Assembly: GCA_019638615.1 (NCBI GenBank)
Contig: JAHBTL010000015.1
Location: forward strand, 1-64,000
Reading direction: 5' to 3'
Length of the DNA stretch: 64,000 nucleotides
Source of the DNA: Chitinophagaceae bacterium
GTDB taxonomy: Bacteria; Bacteroidota; Bacteroidia; Chitinophagales; Chitinophagaceae
The position numbers and the translations under genes are program-made. The notes under the pieces are model-generated. The model had not been told where the DNA came from. It saw nothing but the letters and a program-made list of their open reading frames with translations, and made no database searches. Positions 51,399-60,825 of the stretch are shown here, piece after piece (the stretch's first letter is position 1; each line of letters begins with the position of its first letter).

Positions 51399-52454
51399 TT
51401 ATTCAGGGATCTTCAAGGGTAAATCTATCCATGCCAGTCCAATGCTCCTGAACATATGGTCTTTGCTTTTGCCTTCCGCTGCATCGTACAACAAAGCAAG
51501 CTTATTGCCTTTTTTTATTACAGCAGGCATGCCTATAGCTCCTTTGGCCCATACGGAATTTGCACTGTCTAACGCGATCGCCTTGTTATTGCTGTCCCAT
51601 TGATTGATATCCTTCGACCAGTACACCCATATAGCATCCGTATATTCACCTCCCTTTTCATCTATGCCTATGTGGTTGGTAAAAAGAAACCAGGTTTGGG
51701 TAGCTTCTTCGAAATATACAGAAGAGTTTTCTACCTGCTCTTCCAGCGAAAAAGCAGGCGCTTCATTTATTTTCCAGGAAGCATTCAGATCTTTGGTTCT
51801 CGCCAAACCCAGCGTTCGTTTGGTGATGTTGTTATCGTTGGTTGCCCCGCTGAAAAACATGATGTATTCACCCTTATGCTTTACAATAAACCCGGGGCTG
51901 GAAGTAACGGTATAATAGCTGTTCTCTTTGGGCGGCAACGGCGTTACATCGTATTGCTTTATCCATGGCCCGGTTATGGAATTTGATTTCGCTTTCATGG
52001 TAAGATAAGGGAAAGCGGGTATGCGGTATGGGGCAGGTGTTGTATTGGGTGTTCCGATGTAAAACATATGCCAGGTATTCCCTTCTTTTATCACCCATGG
52101 CGAAGAAGCGCTTTTATAATCGTTCCTGGTAGAATCTCCCAGTGATAAAATGGCGCCCCTTTTCTTCCAGTTCCGCAGATCTTTGCTTTCCGCCAGACAG
52201 GAAATCCAGCCACCTTTACCGGCGCCATCATAAAACAGGTAATAAGTACCTTTTTCCTGTACCACCACCGCTTCGCGGGCGCCATAGGTATCACAGCTAT
52301 CCTTTCCGTCACCATACTTCATTACTATCCCTTCATCCTTAAAATTCATTCTAAGCGATGCGGCGGGTCTCCCGTCGCTGTACACAGCGGTTTGTGCAAC
52401 TACCATCGGGCCCGATACTAAAAGCAACCCGAATGCGATAAAAATTTTTTTCAT
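51399..52454 (-). CDS. GH43/GH117-like five-bladed beta-propeller protein
   Basis: A 351-residue secreted protein from the ATG at 52454 (MKKIFIAFGLLLVSG), with a signal peptide ending VVAQ. Repeated propeller blades are visible: EKGTYYLFYDGAGKGGWISC, SASSPWVIKEGNTWHMFYIG, HKGEYIMFFSGATNDNN, EATQTWFLFTNHIGID and NKLALLYDAAEGKSKDHM. These are typical of clan GH-F/GH-J-like families (GH43, GH117, GH130). The acidic triad cannot be fixed from sequence alone. The gene is in the rhamnosidase/sulfatase run with 26 bases to its upstream neighbour, so it likely removes side-chain sugars from the same glycan. Confidence 0.75.
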   Translation of the reverse strand: MKKIFIAFGLLLVSGPMVVAQTAVYSDGRPAASLRMNFKDEGIVMKYGDGKDSCDTYGAREAVVVQEKGTYYLFYDGAGKGGWISCLAESKDLRNWKKRGAILSLGDSTRNDYKSASSPWVIKEGNTWHMFYIGTPNTTPAPYRIPAFPYLTMKAKSNSITGPWIKQYDVTPLPPKENSYYTVTSSPGFIVKHKGEYIMFFSGATNDNNITKRTLGLARTKDLNASWKINEAPAFSLEEQVENSSVYFEEATQTWFLFTNHIGIDEKGGEYTDAIWVYWSKDINQWDSNNKAIALDSANSVWAKGAIGMPAVIKKGNKLALLYDAAEGKSKDHMFRSIGLAWIDLPLKIPE

Positions 52455-52480
52455 TGGCAAATCCGTTTAAAAATCCTTTG

Positions 52481-53833
52481 TTATTTTAATGATATTGATC
52501 TCACCCTTACAATGTTATTCTCTTCTACCTCAGTTCCCGCGTTCAACACTATTTTCAAGCCTGTTATAATGCCCCTGTATTCAGGCGACTGGTGCAGCGG
52601 CACTTTATAGGTGTGAAATTTTCCGTCTCCCCTTACGTCGAACTCCATACTTTGCTTTTCCTCGAAATTTCCCCCGAAAAGCCTCCAGCCGATCTTTGCC
52701 TTTTTTACACCCGGGGGATATGCAGCCGTAAAGCTCAGGGAAGGGGCATCGGAAGCTTTCCAAAAAGCTGCAGGCCCTATCATCGTGGCGTTTTTTTGTA
52801 ACCTGATGCTCAGCTCATCTTTAATTGGCCATCCGTTATCGGTTGTATTCTGATAATACCACTGGCATCTTGAATTTTTAAACCGGTATTCAGGTAAACG
52901 GGGCTTGCTGTTTTTGTATACATAGCTTCTTATTTCATCCACCGTACCCAGAATGAGCGCATAATTATAATCGTATACGATATTATAATCCAGTATATCT
53001 ACACTATTAGGGGCTATATAAGCAGTGGGTGCATCATAACTACCTCCTGTAAACGAGCTATCGCCAAAATAACCACCCGAAAATTGTTGCACATCCGTGT
53101 TCCACACACCCAGCCCATAATTGCTTTCGTTAACGTTCGCAGCCCAGCTTTCCGTTGCCTGCCAATGCGCCCATTGGATGTTTTTTGTAGTAACGGGATT
53201 GAAATTCCTGATCCGGCTTACAGTATCATTGGTAAAAGGATGAGGTCCCTGGTAAGTGACCAGCCGGTGCCAGGGGGCATTGGTATATACAGCAGGCAGC
53301 TCCTGCCCTCTCGCCTGGTATTGTGTTTTATCCGGGCGATCATTCACAATACGGCTTTTGATCTTTACAGCGTTTTTATCAAGTGTCAGCCAGCATTCAT
53401 ACACACATTCACCAGGTACACTGTCTAAAGGCCAATGCATAGGAATGCTTTTTACATACAATGTTTGGCCACTGTTCTTATAGTCGAGTACTTTTGATTT
53501 GTGCCCGGCTACATCACCCGATTGAATGGGATTCCACCCAATGAAAGTCCAGGCCGGATGCGATTTTTTGCCATTAGGCTCATAAGGAACCGGTCCGCTG
53601 TAGAACGACATCTGTACCTGCCTTCCCCAATCGGAGTTATTGATGAGGTTTTCATTCTTTTTCGCATCTGCCAGGTATGTGATGGCCCCACCCAGGTTGA
53701 GGTCAATCCCTACTTTGATGTATTCGTTTTCAATAAAGCTCATTTGCTCTACACGATCCAGCGGCACCACCACCTGCGCAACGGAGTTAAGGGTAATCAT
53801 CCAAACAATACAGCCAAATAAAATCCTGGTCAT
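52481..53833 (-). CDS. Secreted protein of unknown family, mutarotase-like N-terminal domain
   Basis: A 450-residue protein with a signal peptide (LFGCIVWMITLNSVAQ). Residues 28-290 read like a galactose-mutarotase or GH supersandwich fold: NEYIKVGIDLNLGGAITYLA, NLINNSDWGRQVQMSFYSGP, VYECWLTLDKNAVKIKSRIV, QELPAVYTNAPWHRLVTYQG. The C-terminal 140 residues are a beta-sandwich that could bind sugar (FTAAYPPGVKKAKIGWRLFG). I know similar sequences in Bacteroidota and fungi but no proven activity. The gene is in the rhamnosidase run, 26 bases from the propeller gene. Confidence 0.65.
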   Translation of the reverse strand: MTRILFGCIVWMITLNSVAQVVVPLDRVEQMSFIENEYIKVGIDLNLGGAITYLADAKKNENLINNSDWGRQVQMSFYSGPVPYEPNGKKSHPAWTFIGWNPIQSGDVAGHKSKVLDYKNSGQTLYVKSIPMHWPLDSVPGECVYECWLTLDKNAVKIKSRIVNDRPDKTQYQARGQELPAVYTNAPWHRLVTYQGPHPFTNDTVSRIRNFNPVTTKNIQWAHWQATESWAANVNESNYGLGVWNTDVQQFSGGYFGDSSFTGGSYDAPTAYIAPNSVDILDYNIVYDYNYALILGTVDEIRSYVYKNSKPRLPEYRFKNSRCQWYYQNTTDNGWPIKDELSIRLQKNATMIGPAAFWKASDAPSLSFTAAYPPGVKKAKIGWRLFGGNFEEKQSMEFDVRGDGKFHTYKVPLHQSPEYRGIITGLKIVLNAGTEVEENNIVRVRSISLK

Positions 53834-53884
53834 CTTATAATGTGTTTAAACCATTTACATGTGAAGCGAGGAAGCTTCACACAG

Positions 53885-55642
53885 CTATTGAATGATCAAA
53901 TGCTGCTGCACCCATCCTGCCGGATCCGCGTTAAAAGCGTTCAGCATTTCTTCGGCCGTAGCTGTCTGATCTTTATTTTCAACAAGGCCTTTTTGCTGAT
54001 TCTGAATATCAATTTTCATAATGGCATTGAACCTGTCTATAATATCCTGGGGTATAGGTTTATTTTTTTGAACATTTTCACGCATTATATGCGCCAGGTT
54101 TACTTCCCTGCAATAACATTGTATGGCACGCATGACCTGCTCAAGCTTCCTGAGGTCAAGCAGGGTTGCCGGTATGGCATTTTTATATATTGAAGCGCCT
54201 GTTAACGCTTCATTCAGCTTTTCGTAAGCTTCAATAGCCACAAGCAACTGGTTGGCAGCAGCGGTGCTGCGCAGTTCTATGTCTTCAAAAAACCAGGGAT
54301 CGAGCTTTTCTTCCTCTGTTATCATGAACAAGCTTCTGCGTGTTGACTTCCAGCTTGGGGAGGGCGCTACCGCACCGGAAATATGACCTATATCCCAGCG
54401 ATGAAATACATGAATACCCGTCATACCTGCGGGCAACGCCCGGAAACGCCAGGTGCAGTCCCAGGGAAACAATTGCAATCCTTTGGCGGTCGCTTCCCAT
54501 GCCTGCAATACCAGGTTTTTGGAAGCCCCGTAAGGAATGGCGAGCTGCTGCAGCGCATGATCAATATCCAATGACGGAATATTGAGCTTCAAACCGGCCA
54601 TCCCTAAATTAGGGTCGTACTTATCAGGGATAGTGCCGTAATATTCTTTAATGCCCGTAAGCTTACGCACAGCGTACATTGCCTCCAGCTCTTCAAATAC
54701 CAGCCGGGGAGCAAAAATATTTTGTAAAGGCTCTACTTCTTCGTTGGTTCCCGACATGAATATTTCGCCCATTACCGGGATGTTTTTTTCCGTAAGCAGG
54801 TTACACATATTTTTAAACCAAACATCTACGGGACGGGTAAGCTGTACTTCGGCGATATTCGCGTGCATGGCTATACCAAAGTTGGATACAGGCAGCGAGT
54901 CCATACAGGCATATATCTGCCCTGCAGATATTTCCCAGGGCTCCCACCACAACCTGCCCTGCGGGTTTAACGCCGCCCATGTTTTTGTAAGCAGATTCAA
55001 AAAAGAGGGCAATCTTTCATGCAAGGGAATACCTCTTGCCAGGGCCCCGTTGCCAAATTCATTGGCGATCCAGGCTTCCTGGTCGAAAGTATATACCAGG
55101 ATATCATCAATTTCGGGTATGCTTTTGCGTAAGCGCAACAGCAGGTTCCTGTACTTGTCTGTTATTTCTTTTTTTTGGATGCTGTTTATTTCTGTTGCTA
55201 CATCAATTTTTTCAGGACTTAACAGCTTATACAAAGAATCTACACTGGGTGCGCCAAAATGAAAAATAGTTCTGAAGCCCCATTTTTTAGCGATCTGCGC
55301 CCTGCTTTTGATAGCCGCAAACCGTTTGTTGATCCTGAGCGTATCGCCTTTGTCGCCGGTATACAATATATCTTCCAGGTTCAGCGGTTCATCTGCCGGC
55401 CGCGCCCCCCAGGCTATATTGAGCTGAAGCGTGTTAAATCCCAGCTTTTTTAAACTGCTTAATGTGGATGAATCATACCGGATATCGGGGTTAGCAGGAT
55501 TGCCGATGATGGCTACCTTATATTGAAAGGCTTTAAAAGGCTGAGAAGCACTTTCCTTGGTCAACAGAAAAAATAAAGTCACAGAAAAAAAACAGGACTT
55601 CAGGAATTGGCTACATGAAATACTTTTTATAACACAGATCAT
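53885..55642 (-). CDS. Secreted TIM-barrel-like glycosidase of unrecognised family
   Basis: A 585-residue protein with a hydrophobic N-terminal signal (FFSVTLFFLLTKESASQ). Features of a (beta/alpha)8 hydrolase are visible: LGFNTLQLNIAWGARPAD, AKKWGFRTIFHFGAPSVDSL, then DILVYTFDQEAWIANEFGNG, RLWWEPWEISAGQIY and IPVMGEIFMSGTNEEV. The acid residues in FDQEAW and GEIFMS are candidate catalytic pairs. The last 180 residues are alpha-helical (ELRSTAAANQLLVAIEAYEK). The sequence fits no family I can name. It lies between the GH78 rhamnosidase and the mutarotase-like gene, so it likely acts on the same polysaccharide, perhaps on uronic or backbone sugar. Confidence 0.65.
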   Translation of the reverse strand: MICVIKSISCSQFLKSCFFSVTLFFLLTKESASQPFKAFQYKVAIIGNPANPDIRYDSSTLSSLKKLGFNTLQLNIAWGARPADEPLNLEDILYTGDKGDTLRINKRFAAIKSRAQIAKKWGFRTIFHFGAPSVDSLYKLLSPEKIDVATEINSIQKKEITDKYRNLLLRLRKSIPEIDDILVYTFDQEAWIANEFGNGALARGIPLHERLPSFLNLLTKTWAALNPQGRLWWEPWEISAGQIYACMDSLPVSNFGIAMHANIAEVQLTRPVDVWFKNMCNLLTEKNIPVMGEIFMSGTNEEVEPLQNIFAPRLVFEELEAMYAVRKLTGIKEYYGTIPDKYDPNLGMAGLKLNIPSLDIDHALQQLAIPYGASKNLVLQAWEATAKGLQLFPWDCTWRFRALPAGMTGIHVFHRWDIGHISGAVAPSPSWKSTRRSLFMITEEEKLDPWFFEDIELRSTAAANQLLVAIEAYEKLNEALTGASIYKNAIPATLLDLRKLEQVMRAIQCYCREVNLAHIMRENVQKNKPIPQDIIDRFNAIMKIDIQNQQKGLVENKDQTATAEEMLNAFNADPAGWVQQHLIIQ

Positions 55643-55771
55643 AAAACAACAGGATTTTGCAGGTGATGAAATAAACCTTCACAGGCAATAGCAAACTACC
55701 TGTAAATTGTATCAGTTCCAAAATTATTCGGGCGTATTTACCTCCGGTGAAAAAGTTCAATTTTCCGGAAA

Positions 55772-55804
55772 AGGGTTTCCAACCTTTTGAAGGTTGGAAA
55801 TCCT
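55772..55804. repeat. Interspersed palindrome, family 1, copy 4
   Basis: AGGGTTTCCAACCTTTTGAA continues into GGTTGGAAATCCT, an almost perfect palindrome 8 bases past the stop of the GH78 gene. It may serve as its transcript end. It is closest to the copy at 1631-1662. Confidence 0.7.
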
Positions 55805-55812
55805 GCGGTCTA

Positions 55813-58680
55813 TCACTGAGTATTCGCAATAAACTGGTAGCTCCCCGAACCTAACTGCAGCTTTGTATACCCGTTAGCAAATCCCTCCACCCGTATATCA
55901 TTTATACTTTGCAGCTTTTTGCCGGAAACAGCAATATGCTCCGGGTTGCCTTTTACAAAAACCGTTGCCCGCGTATTTACCGGTATCGTTACTTCCTGCT
56001 TGATCTGATCACCGCTTTTTTTCCAGGAAGATCTTATAAGTCCATTGATAGATTTATATTCCGCGGTTACACTTCCAATACCGGCAGGATCAACCTCCGG
56101 CTTAATAATAAAAGTTTTAAACCCGGCATCTACCGGCTGAATGCCTGCCATATTCTGGAACATCCACTCGCATACCGCGCCAAAGGCATAATGATTAAAA
56201 GAGTTCATACTCGCATTGTGCCTGAATCCTTCTCCTTTTATATAGCTGTCCCATCTTTCCCAGATAGTGGTGGAGCCGTTCACTACTTCAAAACCCAGCG
56301 ACGGGTACGCGGTATCTTTTATGAGTGTATACGCCACATTACTATTGCCCGAAGCAGACAAAGCCGGTAACAAAGGCTTGAATCCCAGGAACCCTGTTGC
56401 CAGTTGGTTGTTATTTTCTTTTACCAGGTCGCGCAGGTAAACGCCGGCTTTTTCAAAATTTTCCCCGGAAAGGATTTGCATGTAGATAGCATTCGCATAA
56501 GCGGTTTGTGTATGTCCCGAAAAGCCGAGACTCCCATCTACATATCCCTGCCCGTTACCATACGCAGCCGCATTTGTCTTCAGCCTGCCATCCGCATCTA
56601 TATAATGTTTGGCAAAACCCGCTTTTATTTTTTCTGAAACTTCTGCGTACCAGGCGGCGTCTTTTTCATTATGGATGGCTTTTGCCATTTCGGCCATCAG
56701 CAACGCACAATAATTGTAGTACATGGTTGCCAGCATATCCGGCGGCGTTTTCTTTCCTACCGAAAGCCAATCGCCAAAACCTCCTTTGGGATTGATGTCT
56801 TCAAAGCTGGCTTCTGCGAAAAAGTAATTTCCTTTGCTCCGGTCTTCCAGGAACTTCATATACTTCACCATATAGGGCCACGATTCTTCAATCACTCTTG
56901 TATCGCCATACATTTTATAAATGTTATAAGGACACACAATGCCTGCTTCCGCCCAGCCGGGTGAGTAAGTATCGCTGGCGCGGATAGTGGCTACTCCATT
57001 TTCAGAGGGTATGGGTGCATATACAGGATAGGTTCCGTTTGCCCATTGCGCATCGTTAAGGTCGGTGATCCATTTGGTATGAAAAGCCGCTATATCATTA
57101 TTGTATGCCGCCGAGCGCATGTATACCTGCGCATCGCCGGTCCAGCCCAGGCGTTCATCCCGCTGCGGGCAATCGGTAGGAATATCAAAATAATTGGACC
57201 GTTGCGTCCAGATAATATTCTTATACAACTGGTTTAACACGGCATTGTCGGTTACAAAGCTCCCCGTTTGCGGTGTAGCCGAGCTCATTACTATACCTTT
57301 AATATCATTGACCGAAGGCTTATTTCTTAAGCCGCGTATTTCAACATACTGGAAACCATGGTAGGTGAACCGGGGCATCCAGGTCTCTCCTTTCGGATCT
57401 CCTTTCAGGATGTAAGTATCGGTACCCCGCGCGCGCCGCAGGTTTTCTGTCATTACCTCTCCGTTGGTATGCAGCATTTCCCCGTATTTAATGATTACGC
57501 TATCGCCGATCTTCCCCTTTACCGTTAGCTTAATTACTCCCGAAAAATTTTGTCCGAGGTTTACCACATATCTCCCTTTTTCGCGTTCATCAATAGATAC
57601 CGGCGTGATCTCTTCTATTATTTTTACGGGATTGCCGGGATAAAGGCGTAAAGGCAGGCTGGCTTTGTCGGCAAAAACCTGCACCGGTTGCCAGCCGGCT
57701 TCATTATATCCGGCATTCTTCCAGCCCACAGGCTCCAATCCGCCATTATAGGTTTCCCCGTTTAAAATGTCGGCTTCCCTTATTCCGCCTGTGGAGGCTT
57801 TCCATGACTGATCGGTAACGATCGTTTCCTTTTTGCCATTCGCGTATTCAATTTCAAGCTGCGCTTTTAACATGGGCACTTTACCATAAAAAGCATATTT
57901 GGTGGGACTACCTACCAGTAAAGCATACCCTAAGTATCCGGCATACCAACCGGTGGCCAGCGAAGCGCTCAACGCGTTCTTGCCGGCTTTAAGATGCCCC
58001 GTTACATCGTAGGCATTGTAGTATACCCTTTTGTTATAATCGGTCCAGCCCGGCGCAAAATAATCTTCCCCGATCCTTTTGCCATTGATGTAAAACTCGT
58101 ACAAGCCCAATGCTGTAACATACAGGGTCGCTTTTTTTACGGCGCCAGTAACAGAAGACTCTTTGCGCAAATAGGGAGAAGGAGGGAGATGATATGTTTT
58201 ATCGGTTGACAAATTATTTACGTCAAAGCCTATCCAGGAAGCTTTCCAGTCTGACTGTTGCATCAACGCGGTATGCCAGTATGCCGGCTGACTCCATGCG
58301 CCCGGGTTGCCCTGCGCGTCCCAGCTTCTTACTTTCCAGTAATAGTTTTTGTCCGAAGACAGCGGTTTCCCTCCATATTCCACCTGGTAGTTCATATCCG
58401 AGCTTACTTTCCCGGAGTTCCATACATCGGCTTTTTCATCGTTTAACAACGCAACAGAAGATGCAACCAGTATCTGCCAGGCGATTTGCACCTGGTTGTT
58501 TACAGCAGACTGCAACTCCCAGCTAAAACGCGGCTTTTCCACGTCTACAAATGTGTTGGTTTTGTATTCAACCCGAAGATTCACAGCGCGAAGCCCTGGT
58601 TGCCCATAGGTTGACAATATATTCAGGCACATGATGCCCGCTACCCAAAAGGTCATCGAAAATTTTTTCTTTACCCGCAT
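55813..58680 (-). CDS. GH78 alpha-L-rhamnosidase
   Basis: A 955-residue secreted enzyme that removes terminal alpha-L-rhamnose. Signal peptide LNILSTYGQ. Order of domains: Ig-like N-terminal domain (about 30-140), the rhamnosidase N-domain (about 175-345, LYVTALGLYEFYINGKRIGE), a concanavalin-like domain (about 350-455), the (alpha/alpha)6 catalytic barrel (about 465-815) and a C-terminal beta-domain. Catalytic acids lie in CPQRDERLGWTGDAQVYMRS (the E and D of the RDERLGWTGD motif), and a second Glu is in STTIWERWDSYIKG. Its neighbours, a second GH78-type gene and a sulfatase, indicate a sulfated or branched rhamnose-containing glycan. Confidence 0.92.
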   Translation of the reverse strand: MRVKKKFSMTFWVAGIMCLNILSTYGQPGLRAVNLRVEYKTNTFVDVEKPRFSWELQSAVNNQVQIAWQILVASSVALLNDEKADVWNSGKVSSDMNYQVEYGGKPLSSDKNYYWKVRSWDAQGNPGAWSQPAYWHTALMQQSDWKASWIGFDVNNLSTDKTYHLPPSPYLRKESSVTGAVKKATLYVTALGLYEFYINGKRIGEDYFAPGWTDYNKRVYYNAYDVTGHLKAGKNALSASLATGWYAGYLGYALLVGSPTKYAFYGKVPMLKAQLEIEYANGKKETIVTDQSWKASTGGIREADILNGETYNGGLEPVGWKNAGYNEAGWQPVQVFADKASLPLRLYPGNPVKIIEEITPVSIDEREKGRYVVNLGQNFSGVIKLTVKGKIGDSVIIKYGEMLHTNGEVMTENLRRARGTDTYILKGDPKGETWMPRFTYHGFQYVEIRGLRNKPSVNDIKGIVMSSATPQTGSFVTDNAVLNQLYKNIIWTQRSNYFDIPTDCPQRDERLGWTGDAQVYMRSAAYNNDIAAFHTKWITDLNDAQWANGTYPVYAPIPSENGVATIRASDTYSPGWAEAGIVCPYNIYKMYGDTRVIEESWPYMVKYMKFLEDRSKGNYFFAEASFEDINPKGGFGDWLSVGKKTPPDMLATMYYNYCALLMAEMAKAIHNEKDAAWYAEVSEKIKAGFAKHYIDADGRLKTNAAAYGNGQGYVDGSLGFSGHTQTAYANAIYMQILSGENFEKAGVYLRDLVKENNNQLATGFLGFKPLLPALSASGNSNVAYTLIKDTAYPSLGFEVVNGSTTIWERWDSYIKGEGFRHNASMNSFNHYAFGAVCEWMFQNMAGIQPVDAGFKTFIIKPEVDPAGIGSVTAEYKSINGLIRSSWKKSGDQIKQEVTIPVNTRATVFVKGNPEHIAVSGKKLQSINDIRVEGFANGYTKLQLGSGSYQFIANTQ

Positions 58681-58721
58681 ACAATCATTTTATACAATCA
58701 ATGAACAACTACTACCTGCTA

Positions 58722-60512
58722 TTATTGAATGACTTTTATGCCCACCGGAGCATTTACGGTAGTTTTTACTTTGCCATCGGCCTGTTTTACATGTTTTACT
58801 TTTACTATTCCCAACGGAGTGGGAAAGCTGCCTTCCGCGAACTGCAGGTCACCCAGGTGAGGTTTTACTTCAATTGTTTTACAACCCGGCGCCAATACTT
58901 TAATGCCCAATACATGTTCGGTTAGCCACGGTGTGGGGCCGCTGGCCCATCCATGACTTAAACTATGCCGGAAACCTACATAGCAATAAGCGCCATAGTC
59001 GCCATGAATATCTTTCTGTCCCGGCTTGGGCAGCTCATCAATCCTGGACGCATTGGGCAACCAGTCGAGATTGAAATCTTCCCAAAAAGAAGTAGCCCCG
59101 AGCTTCAGCATAGCGCCCCAGTATTCACGGATGGCATCTATGGCTCCCTGGTAATCGCCCGCTTTGGCTTTTGCCTGCAGCATGTAATACCCGTAAAAAG
59201 TAGAAAAATTATGGGCACCTCCTACAGACAGGATCTCTTTATTTGCTTTGTCGGCAGGCAGTAAGCCGGTAAGTGCCATTAAAGCAGCCGCCTGTTTGGA
59301 ATTGTTAGGATCAGGAACTACTTTTTTTAACCGGGTAAGCGCCGCCTGGCAATTGATATAAGCAGCACTTTCGTTGAGTATCTTGCATAGCTCCGAACCT
59401 GCGGTTAATGCCCATACCATCATTGCCTGTAAACCCGCATCCACTCCTTTTTGGTTTTCGCTGGATGGCCAATCAAGGAACCGGTGCCCGTCCAGCTTTT
59501 CTTTTCCTGTAGCATCGATTTTTGTGATGAGATGCGCAAGCAGCTTTACCAGGTACTCCTTTTGTTGTTTCAAATATTTTAGATCTCCATTGTGCATATA
59601 CCAGTCACGTTGGATAATGATCCACCACATGGAATAGGTGCTGATGCCGTTCATCCACCGGGGAACAGGAGTAATATCCCTGGAGAGATCCAGGCTTTTA
59701 GGAACAATATTGTTGTTTCCGAAAACAGCCGCAATGGTAGAGGTTTCAGGGTGCATATCGCCTACCCAAACGAGCCTGTCGCGTTTAATGCCGTCCCACA
59801 AATAATCCTGCATATTCAGGTGTACGGTATACGCTCCTGTCATCCATATTTTATTCAGCAATGTGTCGCTGCTGTTAAACGAACCCAGGTAGGGAATATC
59901 ACGATAAATAAATATGGCGCGTACTTCTTTCAATTGCAGCTCCACATTTTCGTCCAGTATATCAATCCGCACAAAACGAAAACCGGTATTACCAATTTCC
60001 AGCTTGCCCAGCCAGGGAACCTGCACGATCATATCGCGCATGGCATGGTCATTCGTTGCATTTTGTTTGGGCTCAATATCACTCATCGCTTCGCTGGCAG
60101 ATTCTCCAAAACGCACCCGCAGCTTTACGGGTTTTTCACCCGGGTACATACCGGTAACGATCTGTAGCCCGCCATGCAGCTCCCTGCCATAATCCAGCAG
60201 CAGGGAAGGTTTAACAGCAGCGGTACTTTTCAATACACACATATCCTGGTTGGCAAGATCTGCCTGCCCATTGCCCGGCTTTAACAAACGGGAAGCGTTT
60301 TTTATATGCTCGCCTGCATTTTCAGTTTGCCATACTATTTTTACAGGAGATAGATAGCGAATAACCGTTTCAACAGGCTGCGATTGCTCGTTGGCAGCCT
60401 TATCAAAAACAGGGGGAAGTTGCGCGTAGATGCTATTACACATTATAATACATGCTATCGCCGCCAGCCGGTACCGTTTTCCAGGATGCAAGCTTTTCGT
60501 CATACCATTCAA
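58722..60512 (-). CDS. GH78-related alpha-L-rhamnosidase-like protein
   Basis: A 596-residue secreted protein with a signal peptide (LAAIACIIMCNSIYAQ). The (alpha/alpha)6 barrel spans about residues 210-500 with DGIKRDRLVWVGDMHPETST, followed by WIIIQRDWYMHNGDLKYLKQ and TSFWEDFNLDW. The D-R-L-V-W-V-G-D block corresponds to the GH78 D-E-R-L-G-W-x-G-D, so the acid before R-L is Asp in place of Glu. The protein lacks the N-terminal extra domains of its larger neighbour. It may be a GH78-like enzyme with altered specificity. The start at 60512 could also be the ATG at 60503. It is 41 bases from the GH78 gene. Confidence 0.8.
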   Translation of the reverse strand: MNGMTKSLHPGKRYRLAAIACIIMCNSIYAQLPPVFDKAANEQSQPVETVIRYLSPVKIVWQTENAGEHIKNASRLLKPGNGQADLANQDMCVLKSTAAVKPSLLLDYGRELHGGLQIVTGMYPGEKPVKLRVRFGESASEAMSDIEPKQNATNDHAMRDMIVQVPWLGKLEIGNTGFRFVRIDILDENVELQLKEVRAIFIYRDIPYLGSFNSSDTLLNKIWMTGAYTVHLNMQDYLWDGIKRDRLVWVGDMHPETSTIAAVFGNNNIVPKSLDLSRDITPVPRWMNGISTYSMWWIIIQRDWYMHNGDLKYLKQQKEYLVKLLAHLITKIDATGKEKLDGHRFLDWPSSENQKGVDAGLQAMMVWALTAGSELCKILNESAAYINCQAALTRLKKVVPDPNNSKQAAALMALTGLLPADKANKEILSVGGAHNFSTFYGYYMLQAKAKAGDYQGAIDAIREYWGAMLKLGATSFWEDFNLDWLPNASRIDELPKPGQKDIHGDYGAYCYVGFRHSLSHGWASGPTPWLTEHVLGIKVLAPGCKTIEVKPHLGDLQFAEGSFPTPLGIVKVKHVKQADGKVKTTVNAPVGIKVIQ

Positions 60513-60604
60513 TTTTACGTTGAATAATTTAAATTGTATCCGCGTTCAAGGTAGCGGCAGAAACTTATACATTCATCCTGTACTTACCTGATGAAGAGAG
60601 GGAT

Positions 60605-60825
60605 AGAGGATTTGAAATTTGAAATTTGAGATGGGGTACAGGCGGTGAGCTGTTAGCTATCAGCTTTCGGCTATCAGCCATCAGCTTTCAGCAATTTATA
60701 GTTTATGGTTTTTTGTTTGTGATTACTTTAAGCTTGCAACCCACAAAATGGTGTATGGTTTCTTGTTTATAGTTGAGCAACCTGAAACCACAAACAATAA
60801 ACTCCAAACCCTAAACTCTAAACAC
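60605..60825. repeat. Low-complexity family-4 repeat cluster, copy B (inverted relative to A)
   Basis: The region 60513-60825 has no gene. It holds phrases of GATTTGAAATTTGAAATTTG, TTAGCTATCAGCTTTCGGC, CTATCAGCCATCAGCTTTC and CAATAAACTCCAAACCC. AATTTATAGTTTATGGTT at 60693-60710 is the exact complement of a stretch in copy A (34402-34419), and the CAGCTATC/GATAGCTG phrases are likewise inverted. This is the only large gap in the enzyme run, between sulfatase and rhamnosidase. Confidence 0.65.
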
